NCBI GenBank assembly: GCA_024696615.1
Contig: JAILGS010000053.1
Location: 1 to 49,043, forward strand
Direction: 5' to 3'
DNA from: Lachnospiraceae bacterium
GTDB taxonomy: Bacteria > Bacillota > Clostridia > Lachnospirales > Lachnospiraceae
DNA length: 49,043 nt
The notes under the pieces are model-generated. The model had not been told where the DNA came from, did no database searches, and saw nothing but the letters and a program-made list of their open reading frames with translations. The translations under genes were made by a program, and so were the position numbers. Positions 1-7,211 of the stretch are shown piece after piece; positions within the stretch are counted from its first letter, which is position 1, and each line of letters opens with the position of its first letter.

Positions 1-393
1 AGGAGTGATTTTATAACTGGACGCGAGCCAAAAAGTCCCACGCCCATGCCCGCCGCCGGAGCACATCCCAGTTATTGTTCGATAAAGTCACGTGAGTCCA
101 AAGCCCGCGTGACTTTATCTTGCTTTTTGTACGTAAAATGCTACGATCCAGGTATCGAGGAGTGACAGAATGGAAGCAAGCGAGCGAAAAAGTCACGGGG
201 GCATAGGAGTGGAGTGATTATATAGCTGGAAGTGGGCGAAAAAGTCACGCGGCCATGATAGCGGAGTGATTATATAACTGTAATTGTTCGAAAAAGTCAC
301 GTGAGTCCAAAGCCCGCGTGACTTTATCTTGCTTTTGTACGTAAAATGCTACGCCCCAGGTATCGACCAGCGACAAAATGAGAGAAAGCAAGC
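1..393. repeat. Imperfect 52-53 bp period repeats with a 210-bp duplication
   Basis: This stretch has no convincing gene. The core CGAAAAAGTCACG starts at 185, 237 and 289, so the period is exactly 52 bp. A variant starts at 79 (CGATAAAGTCACG), two periods earlier, and a decayed one lies near 27. The companion motif GAGTGATTATATAACTG recurs near 4, 213 and 264. Superimposed on this, 79-180 is repeated at 289-390 with an offset of about 210 bp. Each long copy carries a hairpin: arms 81-92 and 108-119 match over 12 bp, and arms 290-301 and 317-328 match with one mismatch. Each hairpin is followed by a T-rich run. The array continues past the left edge of the window. Its function is unknown. Confidence 0.75.
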
Positions 394-427
394 AAAAATC
401 CTCCGGGGAATGCTCCGGAGGATTTTT
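394..427 (-). terminator. Rho-independent terminator of the FUSC-DMT pair (bidirectional)
   Basis: The arms 394-406 and 415-427 form a perfect 13-bp GC-rich stem ending in A/T runs on both sides, so it can act in either direction. It lies 35 bp beyond the stop codon of the minus-strand permease gene. Confidence 0.85.
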
Positions 428-461
428 ATATTCAATCGTTATTGGTTTTTTCTTAAAATGC

Positions 462-1373
462 TTAGGCTTCTGTCAGTCCAAGAATCAGGATACCTACGAT
501 AGTAATAAATACAAAGAGGTACTGGCGCTTGGTTAACTTCTCCTTCAAGAAGATTCTTGAAAGTAATACGGAGAAGACACAGTAGCTGGAGATGATTGGT
601 GCTGCGATGGCACCATTACCACTCATTGCAAATACATAGGTCATCTGACCTGCAGTTTCACAGCATGCTGCGAAAATCTTATCCTTCTGATAAGAAACAC
701 TTCCGAACTTTTCTTTCTTGATGATTAAGAAGGCAAGCATGAGAATCGCTGCAATAAACCAGGTTAATTCATAGGATGTATTAGCCACTAATTCCAAGTT
801 ATCTGCGGTAACATTGGTAAGACTGGTACTTTCTAAATCCAACTGAATGATATCTAAAAGCTCTGCAATCGCATCCAAGATGGCATAACTGATTGGCATA
901 CAGAATGCGATGATGGCAAGCTTCTTTCCAAGCTTCTTCTTACGGTCCGTCTCTCCCGTATTATCCAAAATACCAAGTCCGATAATACCTACTAAGGTAC
1001 ATAGAATGGAAATTGCGGCAATGGTGGATACATGTTCGTGTAAGAAAATCACACAGAGCAGGGTACAGATGGAACCACAGGTATTTTCGATTGGATCGGA
1101 GATGGACTCTTCCACAAATCGCATACCAAAGTAAGAAAGCACCATAGCCAGTCCATATAGGAAGGATACTGGGAAATAGTGTAGGATATTCATTGGATCA
1201 TAATTGACATCCTGAGTTAATAAGGTAAAAAGGGCGTGTGCACCCATGACAAAGCCCACACAGATTCCTGTCTTTAAATGAGCATAGCGCTCTTCTGGGC
1301 GAGCACCCTTCTTATAAAATAATTCTGCAAATGACCACGCAGCGGTGGTAAAAATTGTAAAAAATAGCCACAT
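462..1373 (-). CDS. DMT (EamA-like) superfamily permease
   Basis: This 303-residue protein is almost entirely hydrophobic, with about ten predicted membrane segments in two similar halves. That is the usual architecture of drug/metabolite transporter (EamA) permeases. The second half keeps the typical pattern of small residues near GAIAAPIISSYCVFSVLLS and a short basic stretch (KEKLTKRQ) before the last helices. The substrate cannot be told from sequence. The gene follows the FUSC-like gene with a 7-bp gap, and its only good Shine-Dalgarno (AGGAGG, 12 bp upstream) lies inside the last codons of that gene. Translation is therefore probably coupled and the two form one operon. A strong terminator follows. 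Confidence 0.75.
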   Translation of the reverse strand: MWLFFTIFTTAAWSFAELFYKKGARPEERYAHLKTGICVGFVMGAHALFTLLTQDVNYDPMNILHYFPVSFLYGLAMVLSYFGMRFVEESISDPIENTCGSICTLLCVIFLHEHVSTIAAISILCTLVGIIGLGILDNTGETDRKKKLGKKLAIIAFCMPISYAILDAIAELLDIIQLDLESTSLTNVTADNLELVANTSYELTWFIAAILMLAFLIIKKEKFGSVSYQKDKIFAACCETAGQMTYVFAMSGNGAIAAPIISSYCVFSVLLSRIFLKEKLTKRQYLFVFITIVGILILGLTEA

Positions 1374-1380
1374 AGGGTTA

Positions 1381-2400
1381 TTATTCCTCCTGAGTATTCA
1401 TAAAGTCAGCTTTAATAAGCAGGAATTCTTCAATTTTTCGAAGAATCGTGTAGAGATGAGCACGGTCCTCAAATTCCTGTCGTGTCTTAGGAAGAGGGGT
1501 GGATTTCATACTCTGATCAATTTCTGCAAATGTTTTTAAAAGATTTTTTACGGTGTTGTTTTTTTCATATTCCTCGGAAATCTTTTTTAAAAAATTGGAA
1601 ATTGCATAGATTGTTTCAGGGTTTCCCTGTAATAGACGCACATTTTTATACATCTCAATGAGGACACTTTCCTGTGCCTTACGCATAGCCACATAGTTCA
1701 TATCGAAATAATCTTCTTTTCGTAACTGATTGGCAAAATTCTGACGCGCAATGAGTTCTGCTTCATGGATTAAGTCGTCGAGATGATTGAAACAATCCCC
1801 ATTATAGTCACTATAATCGTTGGAGATGAGTTTCTCGGACATTCTTGATAGAATCAGACGAATCTGTTCATCCAAGGCATCTTCGATATAATTCATCTTT
1901 TTCATATCCCTGGTAAGATGAAGATTGGCGAAGATTCCTGCGGCGATTCCAATAGCAAAAATCGATATTTCATTGAGTAATTCTGGGGGATTCATACATC
2001 CGAAACCAATAAAATGTGAAATAATTACAGAGTCCATGGCCATGGCACTGATCCAGCCAAATCGCTGGCAAGAAAAGATAAAGACTACCAAATATACTAA
2101 AAATCCCGTATATCCATATCCAAAAAGCGAGAAGGAAACAAATGCGATGAGTAAAGCTAAAGCAAAGGCGATACATCGCGCAATTGCTGTTTTTACTGTT
2201 TCTCGTTTTGTCGGTTGTATGGTAAGGATTGCCACAATTCCAGCAGAAATCGCATTACTTAGCGTTAATGCATCGGCAAGAAGAATGGAAGCACAGGCAG
2301 CAAGAGCCACTTTCACCGTATTGATTATAATCATGTTCCAATTCACACCGTCCGGTAATGTAAGGGCGGGGTCGGGTGAACTTTTATTCTTATGAAGCAT
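1381..2400 (-). CDS. Aromatic acid exporter / FUSC family membrane protein
   Basis: This 339-residue protein has an N-terminal membrane domain (about residues 20-165, five or six helices) and a long soluble helical C-terminal half. The segment with SAGIVAILTIQPTKRETVKTA is the characteristic first part of the ArAE_1/DUF939 (fusaric acid resistance-like) fold. The C-terminal half is charged and helical, as in the ArAE_1 C-terminal domain. Known relatives are proposed efflux proteins, and no substrate is evident here. The start at 2400 has only a weak Shine-Dalgarno (GAAGAAAC), so a start at the Met near residue 24 is possible. It heads a two-gene operon with the DMT permease. Confidence 0.75.
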   Translation of the reverse strand: MLHKNKSSPDPALTLPDGVNWNMIIINTVKVALAACASILLADALTLSNAISAGIVAILTIQPTKRETVKTAIARCIAFALALLIAFVSFSLFGYGYTGFLVYLVVFIFSCQRFGWISAMAMDSVIISHFIGFGCMNPPELLNEISIFAIGIAAGIFANLHLTRDMKKMNYIEDALDEQIRLILSRMSEKLISNDYSDYNGDCFNHLDDLIHEAELIARQNFANQLRKEDYFDMNYVAMRKAQESVLIEMYKNVRLLQGNPETIYAISNFLKKISEEYEKNNTVKNLLKTFAEIDQSMKSTPLPKTRQEFEDRAHLYTILRKIEEFLLIKADFMNTQEE

Positions 2401-2427
2401 TGTTTCTTCGGCATGGGAGATGTGTTT

Positions 2428-2456
2428 AATTTACGCATTCCTAGGTCCCTTGCCAA
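2428..2456 (-). promoter_or_regulatory. Candidate sigma-A promoter for the FUSC-DMT operon
   Basis: On the minus strand, TTGGCA (2456-2451) and TAAATT (2433-2428) are separated by 17 bp. This leaves a leader of about 20 nt before the ATG at 2400. Confidence 0.5.
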
Positions 2457-2482
2457 CCTCCTAGGCGGTATTGTATCAAAAC

Positions 2483-2511
2483 TTTGCAAGATGCACAAGA
2501 ATCGTTATAAT
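2483..2511 (+). promoter_or_regulatory. Candidate sigma-A promoter for GH28 operon
   Basis: TTTGCA (2483-2488) and a consensus TATAAT (2506-2511) are separated by 17 bp. The GH28 start codon is about 60 bp downstream. Confidence 0.6.
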
Positions 2512-2571
2512 GATAGGGATATTGTATAAAAGAATGTGCAATTTCGTTGCATATGGAGAAAGGAGATATCC

Positions 2572-3858
2572 ATGGAGGAATTTTTCCCGGATCATAGTCC
2601 AATTTCTTCTTGGTTCTATGAAATTCCAAAGCTTGACATAGAGAAAGAAGCCAGACAGTACCTTGCCACGGATTATGGAATTGTCATGGATGGAAGTCTT
2701 CAGACGAAAGGTTTACAAAAGCTGATTGATGAGATTCATGGGAATGGTGGAGGAGTTTTAGTACTCCCCCCAGGAGAAGTGATGTCCGGAGCGTTGTATT
2801 TAAAACAGGGCGTGGATCTATATCTTTCCAAGAAAGCAGTACTTGTAGGAAGTCCTTGGATTTCGGATTTTCCTGTGGAGGAAACAAGAATGGAAGGGGA
2901 GAATTGTCTGTATTTTCCTGCCTTAATTAATGCCAAGGGGCTTCATGGGGTACGAATTTTTGGCGAGGGTTGTGTGGATGGCAGGGGCCTTCATTATTGG
3001 AAAGAATTCTGGATTCGAAGAAGTTGGAATCCTTCCTGTACCAATAAGGATGCTCAGAGACCACGTCTCTTTTTTGCGGATCATTGTGAGGATGTGGTGG
3101 TTTGCGGAATTACCATGAAGGATTCTCCATTTTGGACCAATCACCTCTATCAGTGTCGATATGTGAAATTCATAGGATGTACCATTACTTCCCCCCACGA
3201 GCCAGTGAAGGCACCTAGTACGGATGGAATTGATTTGGATGTATGCCAGGATGTGCTCATTAAGAATTGCTATATTGCAGTCAATGATGATGCGGTGGTA
3301 TGTAAGGGGGGAAAGGGGCCTTGGGCGGATGAGGATCCTTGCAATGGCTCCAATGAGAGAATTCTTATTGAGGACTGTACTTTTGGCTTTTGCCATGGAT
3401 GCCTGACCCTTGGTTCGGAGTCCATTCATAATCGGAATATTTTGATGCGTCGGGTGAAAGTGGAAGAGAGTTTTAATCTCCTATGGTGTAAGCTTCGTCC
3501 GGATACACCACAGATATATGAATGCATACGCCTTGAAGAGATTCAGGGAAAGACAGCGAATTTCTTAAATATTAATCCTTGGAGGCAGTTCTTTGATGAC
3601 AGGGGACGAAAGGATATTCCTCGCTCCAAGGTTTTGAAGGTGTCTTTTGAAAATTGTAGGATGGAATGTGATACCTTCTTAAATGTTTTAAAGGATGAGG
3701 AGCAATATGAACTTTCGGAATTTTCTTTTTCCTCCCTTCGGATGATCGCCGCCAAGACAGGAGCTTCCTATGAAGTACTGGGAGAAAGCCTGGTGGAGGA
3801 TGTGATGATCGAACCCAAGGATGAAATTGCCTTTCCGGATAGTATTACGACCATATAA
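2572..3858 (+). CDS. Glycoside hydrolase family 28 protein (polygalacturonase-like, cytoplasmic)
   Basis: GH28 enzymes cleave alpha-1,4-linked galacturonate chains on a right-handed beta-helix. The signatures appear in order: TDGIDLD (family motif NTDG), NDDAVVCKGG (catalytic Asp pair), CHGCLTLGSE (family GHG) and a late lysine-containing strand WCKLRPD where the family has RIK. Length is 428 residues from the ATG at 2572, which has AAAGGAGA just upstream. An earlier in-frame ATG at 2536 has no ribosome site. There is no signal peptide, so it should act in the cytoplasm on imported oligogalacturonides rather than on polymer. A hydrolase gene follows after 11 bp. First Gly of GHG is Cys, an acceptable variation for intracellular members. 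Exact linkage specificity is unknown. Confidence 0.88.
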   Translation: MEEFFPDHSPISSWFYEIPKLDIEKEARQYLATDYGIVMDGSLQTKGLQKLIDEIHGNGGGVLVLPPGEVMSGALYLKQGVDLYLSKKAVLVGSPWISDFPVEETRMEGENCLYFPALINAKGLHGVRIFGEGCVDGRGLHYWKEFWIRRSWNPSCTNKDAQRPRLFFADHCEDVVVCGITMKDSPFWTNHLYQCRYVKFIGCTITSPHEPVKAPSTDGIDLDVCQDVLIKNCYIAVNDDAVVCKGGKGPWADEDPCNGSNERILIEDCTFGFCHGCLTLGSESIHNRNILMRRVKVEESFNLLWCKLRPDTPQIYECIRLEEIQGKTANFLNINPWRQFFDDRGRKDIPRSKVLKVSFENCRMECDTFLNVLKDEEQYELSEFSFSSLRMIAAKTGASYEVLGESLVEDVMIEPKDEIAFPDSITTI

Positions 3859-3869
3859 GGATGAGAATC

Positions 3870-4628
3870 ATGGAAAAATTATTGGATATTAATCAGGATG
3901 GATATTCCATCCGCTGTAAAATTTATTATGCCAAGGAGTTTCGTCAAATTGAAGAAGTGGTGATTGCCACCTATGGATTTGGCGGAAGTAAAGAGAATAA
4001 GGGGATCGCTAAGATGGCGGAACGTTTTTTAGGAAAGCGTAAGAATGGGGCTGTCTTAGTTTTTGATTGGCCCTGCATGGGAGCGGATGCGAGAAAGAAA
4101 TTACTTCTTTCAGAATGCCTCACCTATCTTACCTTAGTCATTCAATATGCCAAAGAGACCCTGCATGCTACAAAACTTTATAATTATTCCACCAGTTTTG
4201 GGGCTTTTATGACCTTAAAATATATCGGGGAAGTGGAGCAACCCTGGGACCGGATCGTACTTCGGTCTGCGGCCATCTGCTTGGATCGCACCATGAATCA
4301 GAGTATTTCTCCGGAAGATCATGAGAAGTTAAAGAAGGGAAAGGAAGTGCTTGCAGGACATGAAAGACAGCTAAAGATCGACCAGGCCTTCTTAGATGAC
4401 CTCGCCAAAACCGATCTGATGCATCAGGATTTTATGGGGATTGCGGATCAGTGCCTACTCATTCATGGTACGAAAGATGCCATGATTCCATTAGAAGAAA
4501 TTCAGGAATTTTCAGAAAATAATGTGATTGATCTGGTAATCGTGGAACAGGCGGACCATGGATTTATGGATCCTTCCAAGATGGATTTTGCCATTGCAAA
4601 GACCATTGAGTTTCTTATAGAAGAGTAA
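3870..4628 (+). CDS. Alpha/beta hydrolase (serine esterase-like)
   Basis: This 252-residue protein has the alpha/beta hydrolase order. An oxyanion region (ATYGFGGSKENKG) is followed by a nucleophile elbow STSFG, where the family consensus is GxSxG and the first Gly is Ser here. An acid loop (LIHGTKDAMIP) and a C-terminal His (EQADHGFMD) complete the triad. No signal peptide is present. The start is set at 3870 because AAGGATGAG sits at the right distance, while the in-frame ATG at 3861 abuts the preceding stop codon. It is cotranscribed with the GH28 gene, so removal of acyl or methyl groups from pectin fragments is a reasonable guess, but sequence alone does not show the substrate. Confidence 0.75.
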   Translation: MEKLLDINQDGYSIRCKIYYAKEFRQIEEVVIATYGFGGSKENKGIAKMAERFLGKRKNGAVLVFDWPCMGADARKKLLLSECLTYLTLVIQYAKETLHATKLYNYSTSFGAFMTLKYIGEVEQPWDRIVLRSAAICLDRTMNQSISPEDHEKLKKGKEVLAGHERQLKIDQAFLDDLAKTDLMHQDFMGIADQCLLIHGTKDAMIPLEEIQEFSENNVIDLVIVEQADHGFMDPSKMDFAIAKTIEFLIEE

Positions 4629-4631
4629 AAT

Positions 4632-4670
4632 AAAACCTGGGGCATATTTGATATGCTCCAGGTTTTGCTT
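4632..4670. terminator. Bidirectional terminator between the hydrolase and nrdD
   Basis: A 16-bp stem (4632-4647 with 4651-4666, one G-T wobble) closes on a TTG loop, with A and T runs on the two flanks. It serves both convergent genes. Confidence 0.88.
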
Positions 4671-4671
4671 T

Positions 4672-6927
4672 TTATAGATGAAGGACACGGTCTGCAATCT
4701 CCGAGGTTCTTCCCTGATTCCAGTACTGTGTACCAATATAGCCACAGGTTCTACGAGCTACATGCATGGAAGACTGATCCCGGTTACCGCAATTAGGGCA
4801 TTCCCAGACTAATTTTCCGGTGGAATCCTTCACAATCTGAATCTGTCCCGTATAGCCACATCGATCGCAAATGTCACTCTTGGTATTTAATTCTGCATAA
4901 AGAATCGTATGATAAATATGCTGAATCACGCTGATGACTGCAGGAAGGTTATTCTGCATATCCGGTACTTCCACATAGCTAACGGCGCCACCAGGGGATA
5001 ATACCTGGAATTCTGCCTCTTTCGTTAACTTACTGAAGGCATCAATTGGTTCCGTTACATGGATATGATAACTATTGGTAATATAATTCTTATCCGTTAC
5101 ATGTGGAATCTTACCAAAGCGCTTCTGCAGGCACTTAGCAAATTTATAGGTGGTACTTTCAAGCGGGGTACCATAGACGGAATAGTCGATATTCTCGGCT
5201 TCCTTCCAAGTCTTGCAGGCATCATTTAATGCCTTCATAACTTTTAAGCCAAAACTCTTTCCTTCTTCCGTAGTATGGGAAGCACCCTTCATATAATAAA
5301 CGCATTCTGCTAATCCCGCATATCCTAAAGAAATGGTGGAATAGCCATCGAATAATAATCGATCAATGGTTTCCCCTGGTTTTAATCGAGCCAAGGCACC
5401 ATCCTGCCAAAGAATTGGAGCCACATCCGATGGGGTTCCAAGAAGTCGCTCGTGACGAATACGAAGTGCTCTGTGGCAGAGATTTAAACGATCTTCTAAA
5501 ATCTCCCAGAATTTTTCTTCGTCCTGACCGGAAGAGCAGGCCACATCCACTAAGTTGATGGTAACCACACCCTGATTAAAACGGCCATAGTAGCGGTGCT
5601 TTCCCTCTTGGTAATTCATGGCATTGGCAATATTTCCAATTCCTGCATCCGTAAAGCGGTCCGTAGTTAAGAAGGAACGACAACCCATGCAAGGATAGCA
5701 GTCCCCCTTTAATTCCAAAGCCTTTTTCTCAGAAATATAATCCGGAACCATACGCTTGGCAGTACATTCTGCGGCAAGCTTGGTTAAGTAAAAATAAGGA
5801 GTGCCTTCGGTAATATTATTCTCCTGAAGCACATAGATCAACTTAGGAAAAGCAGGAGTAATATAATATCCCTTCTCATCCTTCACGCCTAAAATTCTCT
5901 GACGGAACATGATCTCGATGATTAATGCAAGATCCTCCCTGGTCTGTCCTTCCGGCACTTCATTCAGATATAAAAAGGCCGTGACAAATGGTGCCTGTCC
6001 ATTGGTGGACTGCAGGGTGATGAGCTGATACTGAATGGTCTGACAGCCGGATTCTACTTCCTTACGAACTTCCTGTTCTACAATGTGGTTAAATTTATCT
6101 TCGGAGAGAACCACACCGGCTTCGGCAAACTCATTGTGAAGACGCGCTGAAATCTTTTTTCTGGATACATCCACAAATGGAGCCAAATGACTCATGGTAA
6201 TACTCTGCCCCCCATATTGGCAGGAAGAAACCTGGGCAACAATCTGGGAAGCCACAGTACATGCGGTAATAAAGCTCTTTGGAGTGTCAATATGGGTACC
6301 GCTGATGCAGGTACCATTCTGTAACATGTCCTCAAGATTGACTAAATCACAGTTATGCATATGCTGAGCAAAATAGTCCGCATCATGGAAATGAATCAGT
6401 CCATCCTGATGGGCTGCCACAATATCATTGGGAAGGAGGTATTTACTGGTATAGTAACGACTCCATTCCCCCGCCATATAATCTCTCTGAACGGAAAGTA
6501 CCACAGGATTTTTATTGGAATTTTCCTGCTTCACTTCCTCATTGTCCCGCTCCACTACACCTGCAATCTTCTGATCCACATGGCTCATCTTACGGAACTC
6601 ATTTCTCTTATAACGGTAGGTAATATAGAGACGGGCCACGCTATGCTTTCCCGTGTCCATTAAGGCATCTTCCACCTTATCCTGAATCTCTTCCACGGAA
6701 AGGTCCCGGCCTGCATTCTGAGCATCCTTCTTGATTCCTTCTGTAATGGAGGTGATTTCCTTCTCACTTAATCGTGCAGAAAGAATTCCTTCTTCCAAAT
6801 TCGCTTTTTGAATCGCATTGCGAATCTTACTTTCATCAAAGATAATGCGCTCACCAGAACGCTTCATTACAAAAATCTGTGGCTCTGCTAACTCCATATT
6901 GCCATCTAAATGTTCATCGTATAGCAT
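4672..6927 (-). CDS. nrdD: Anaerobic ribonucleoside-triphosphate reductase
   Basis: The class III enzyme reduces ribonucleoside triphosphates to deoxynucleotides without oxygen, using a glycyl radical. The N-terminus is an ATP-cone (VMKRSGERIIFDESKIRNAI), followed by the barrel with the Cys-rich GDCYPCMGCRSF segment. The C-terminus has the zinc site (two CxxC pairs: CDRCG and CPNCG) and the glycyl radical motif RRTCGYIG. Length is about 751 residues, normal for the family. Two ATGs lie side by side (6930 and 6927), and the run of six Gs favours 6927 by spacing. An upstream in-frame extension to 6972 falls inside the leader hairpin and is rejected. The activase gene nrdG is not adjacent in this window. 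Confidence 0.96.
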   Translation of the reverse strand: MLYDEHLDGNMELAEPQIFVMKRSGERIIFDESKIRNAIQKANLEEGILSARLSEKEITSITEGIKKDAQNAGRDLSVEEIQDKVEDALMDTGKHSVARLYITYRYKRNEFRKMSHVDQKIAGVVERDNEEVKQENSNKNPVVLSVQRDYMAGEWSRYYTSKYLLPNDIVAAHQDGLIHFHDADYFAQHMHNCDLVNLEDMLQNGTCISGTHIDTPKSFITACTVASQIVAQVSSCQYGGQSITMSHLAPFVDVSRKKISARLHNEFAEAGVVLSEDKFNHIVEQEVRKEVESGCQTIQYQLITLQSTNGQAPFVTAFLYLNEVPEGQTREDLALIIEIMFRQRILGVKDEKGYYITPAFPKLIYVLQENNITEGTPYFYLTKLAAECTAKRMVPDYISEKKALELKGDCYPCMGCRSFLTTDRFTDAGIGNIANAMNYQEGKHRYYGRFNQGVVTINLVDVACSSGQDEEKFWEILEDRLNLCHRALRIRHERLLGTPSDVAPILWQDGALARLKPGETIDRLLFDGYSTISLGYAGLAECVYYMKGASHTTEEGKSFGLKVMKALNDACKTWKEAENIDYSVYGTPLESTTYKFAKCLQKRFGKIPHVTDKNYITNSYHIHVTEPIDAFSKLTKEAEFQVLSPGGAVSYVEVPDMQNNLPAVISVIQHIYHTILYAELNTKSDICDRCGYTGQIQIVKDSTGKLVWECPNCGNRDQSSMHVARRTCGYIGTQYWNQGRTSEIADRVLHL

Positions 6928-6950
6928 CATAACCCCCCTGAAACTGGATT

Positions 6951-6995
6951 GCACGTAAATACGAAGGGGCAATGCGCCGGCTAGGATTTACGTGC
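6951..6995 (-). promoter_or_regulatory. Hairpin at the start of the nrdD leader
   Basis: A perfect 10-bp inverted repeat (6951-6960 and 6986-6995) encloses 25 nt that can form a small inner GGC/GCC stem. The outer arm lies within a few bases of the expected transcription start of nrdD, so the mRNA would begin with a hairpin. A role in mRNA stability or start-site control is inference. Confidence 0.6.
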
Positions 6996-7001
6996 ATCTT
7001 G

Positions 7002-7030
7002 AGTATAGAATAGGGTGGGAGCGTTGTCAA
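7002..7030 (-). promoter_or_regulatory. nrdD sigma-A promoter
   Basis: On the minus strand, consensus TTGACA (7030-7025) and TATACT (7007-7002) are separated by 17 bp. Confidence 0.85.
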
Positions 7031-7036
7031 CCCTAA

Positions 7037-7085
7037 ACACAATATATTGTGGTGTGTTTCTTCTTTTAAACACAATATGAAGGGA
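7037..7085 (-). promoter_or_regulatory. Paired NrdR boxes upstream of nrdD
   Basis: ACACAATATATTGTGG (7037-7052) is a near-perfect NrdR box (family consensus ACAcwAtATaTwGtgt). A weaker half-matching copy begins at 7070 with ACACAATATGA. The two are 33 bp apart, close to the three-turn spacing usual for tandem NrdR boxes. Box 1 ends seven bases upstream of the nrdD -35. NrdR is known to repress ribonucleotide reductase genes when dATP is high. Confidence 0.8.
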
Positions 7086-7211
7086 AAGGGAGAAAAAACC
7101 GGAGAGAAATTGCTGGGAAATTTTAAGGGCAATTTTATACAAATGCATAGTAAATTTTTGTGTATTCTGTTAAAATAATATGATAGTAAGGGGAAAGGGG
7201 GGGCATCCTGT

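Noticed and set aside
11-196. Minus-strand 61-codon frame
   Set aside because: It lies in the repeat region, has no ribosome site and resembles no protein.
1-393. CRISPR array
   Set aside because: Units are imperfect along their whole 52-bp length, with no identical repeats alternating with unique spacers and no cas gene.
2923-3429. Minus-strand 168-codon frame
   Set aside because: It is fully antisense to the GH28 gene and shows no ribosome site or recognisable motif.
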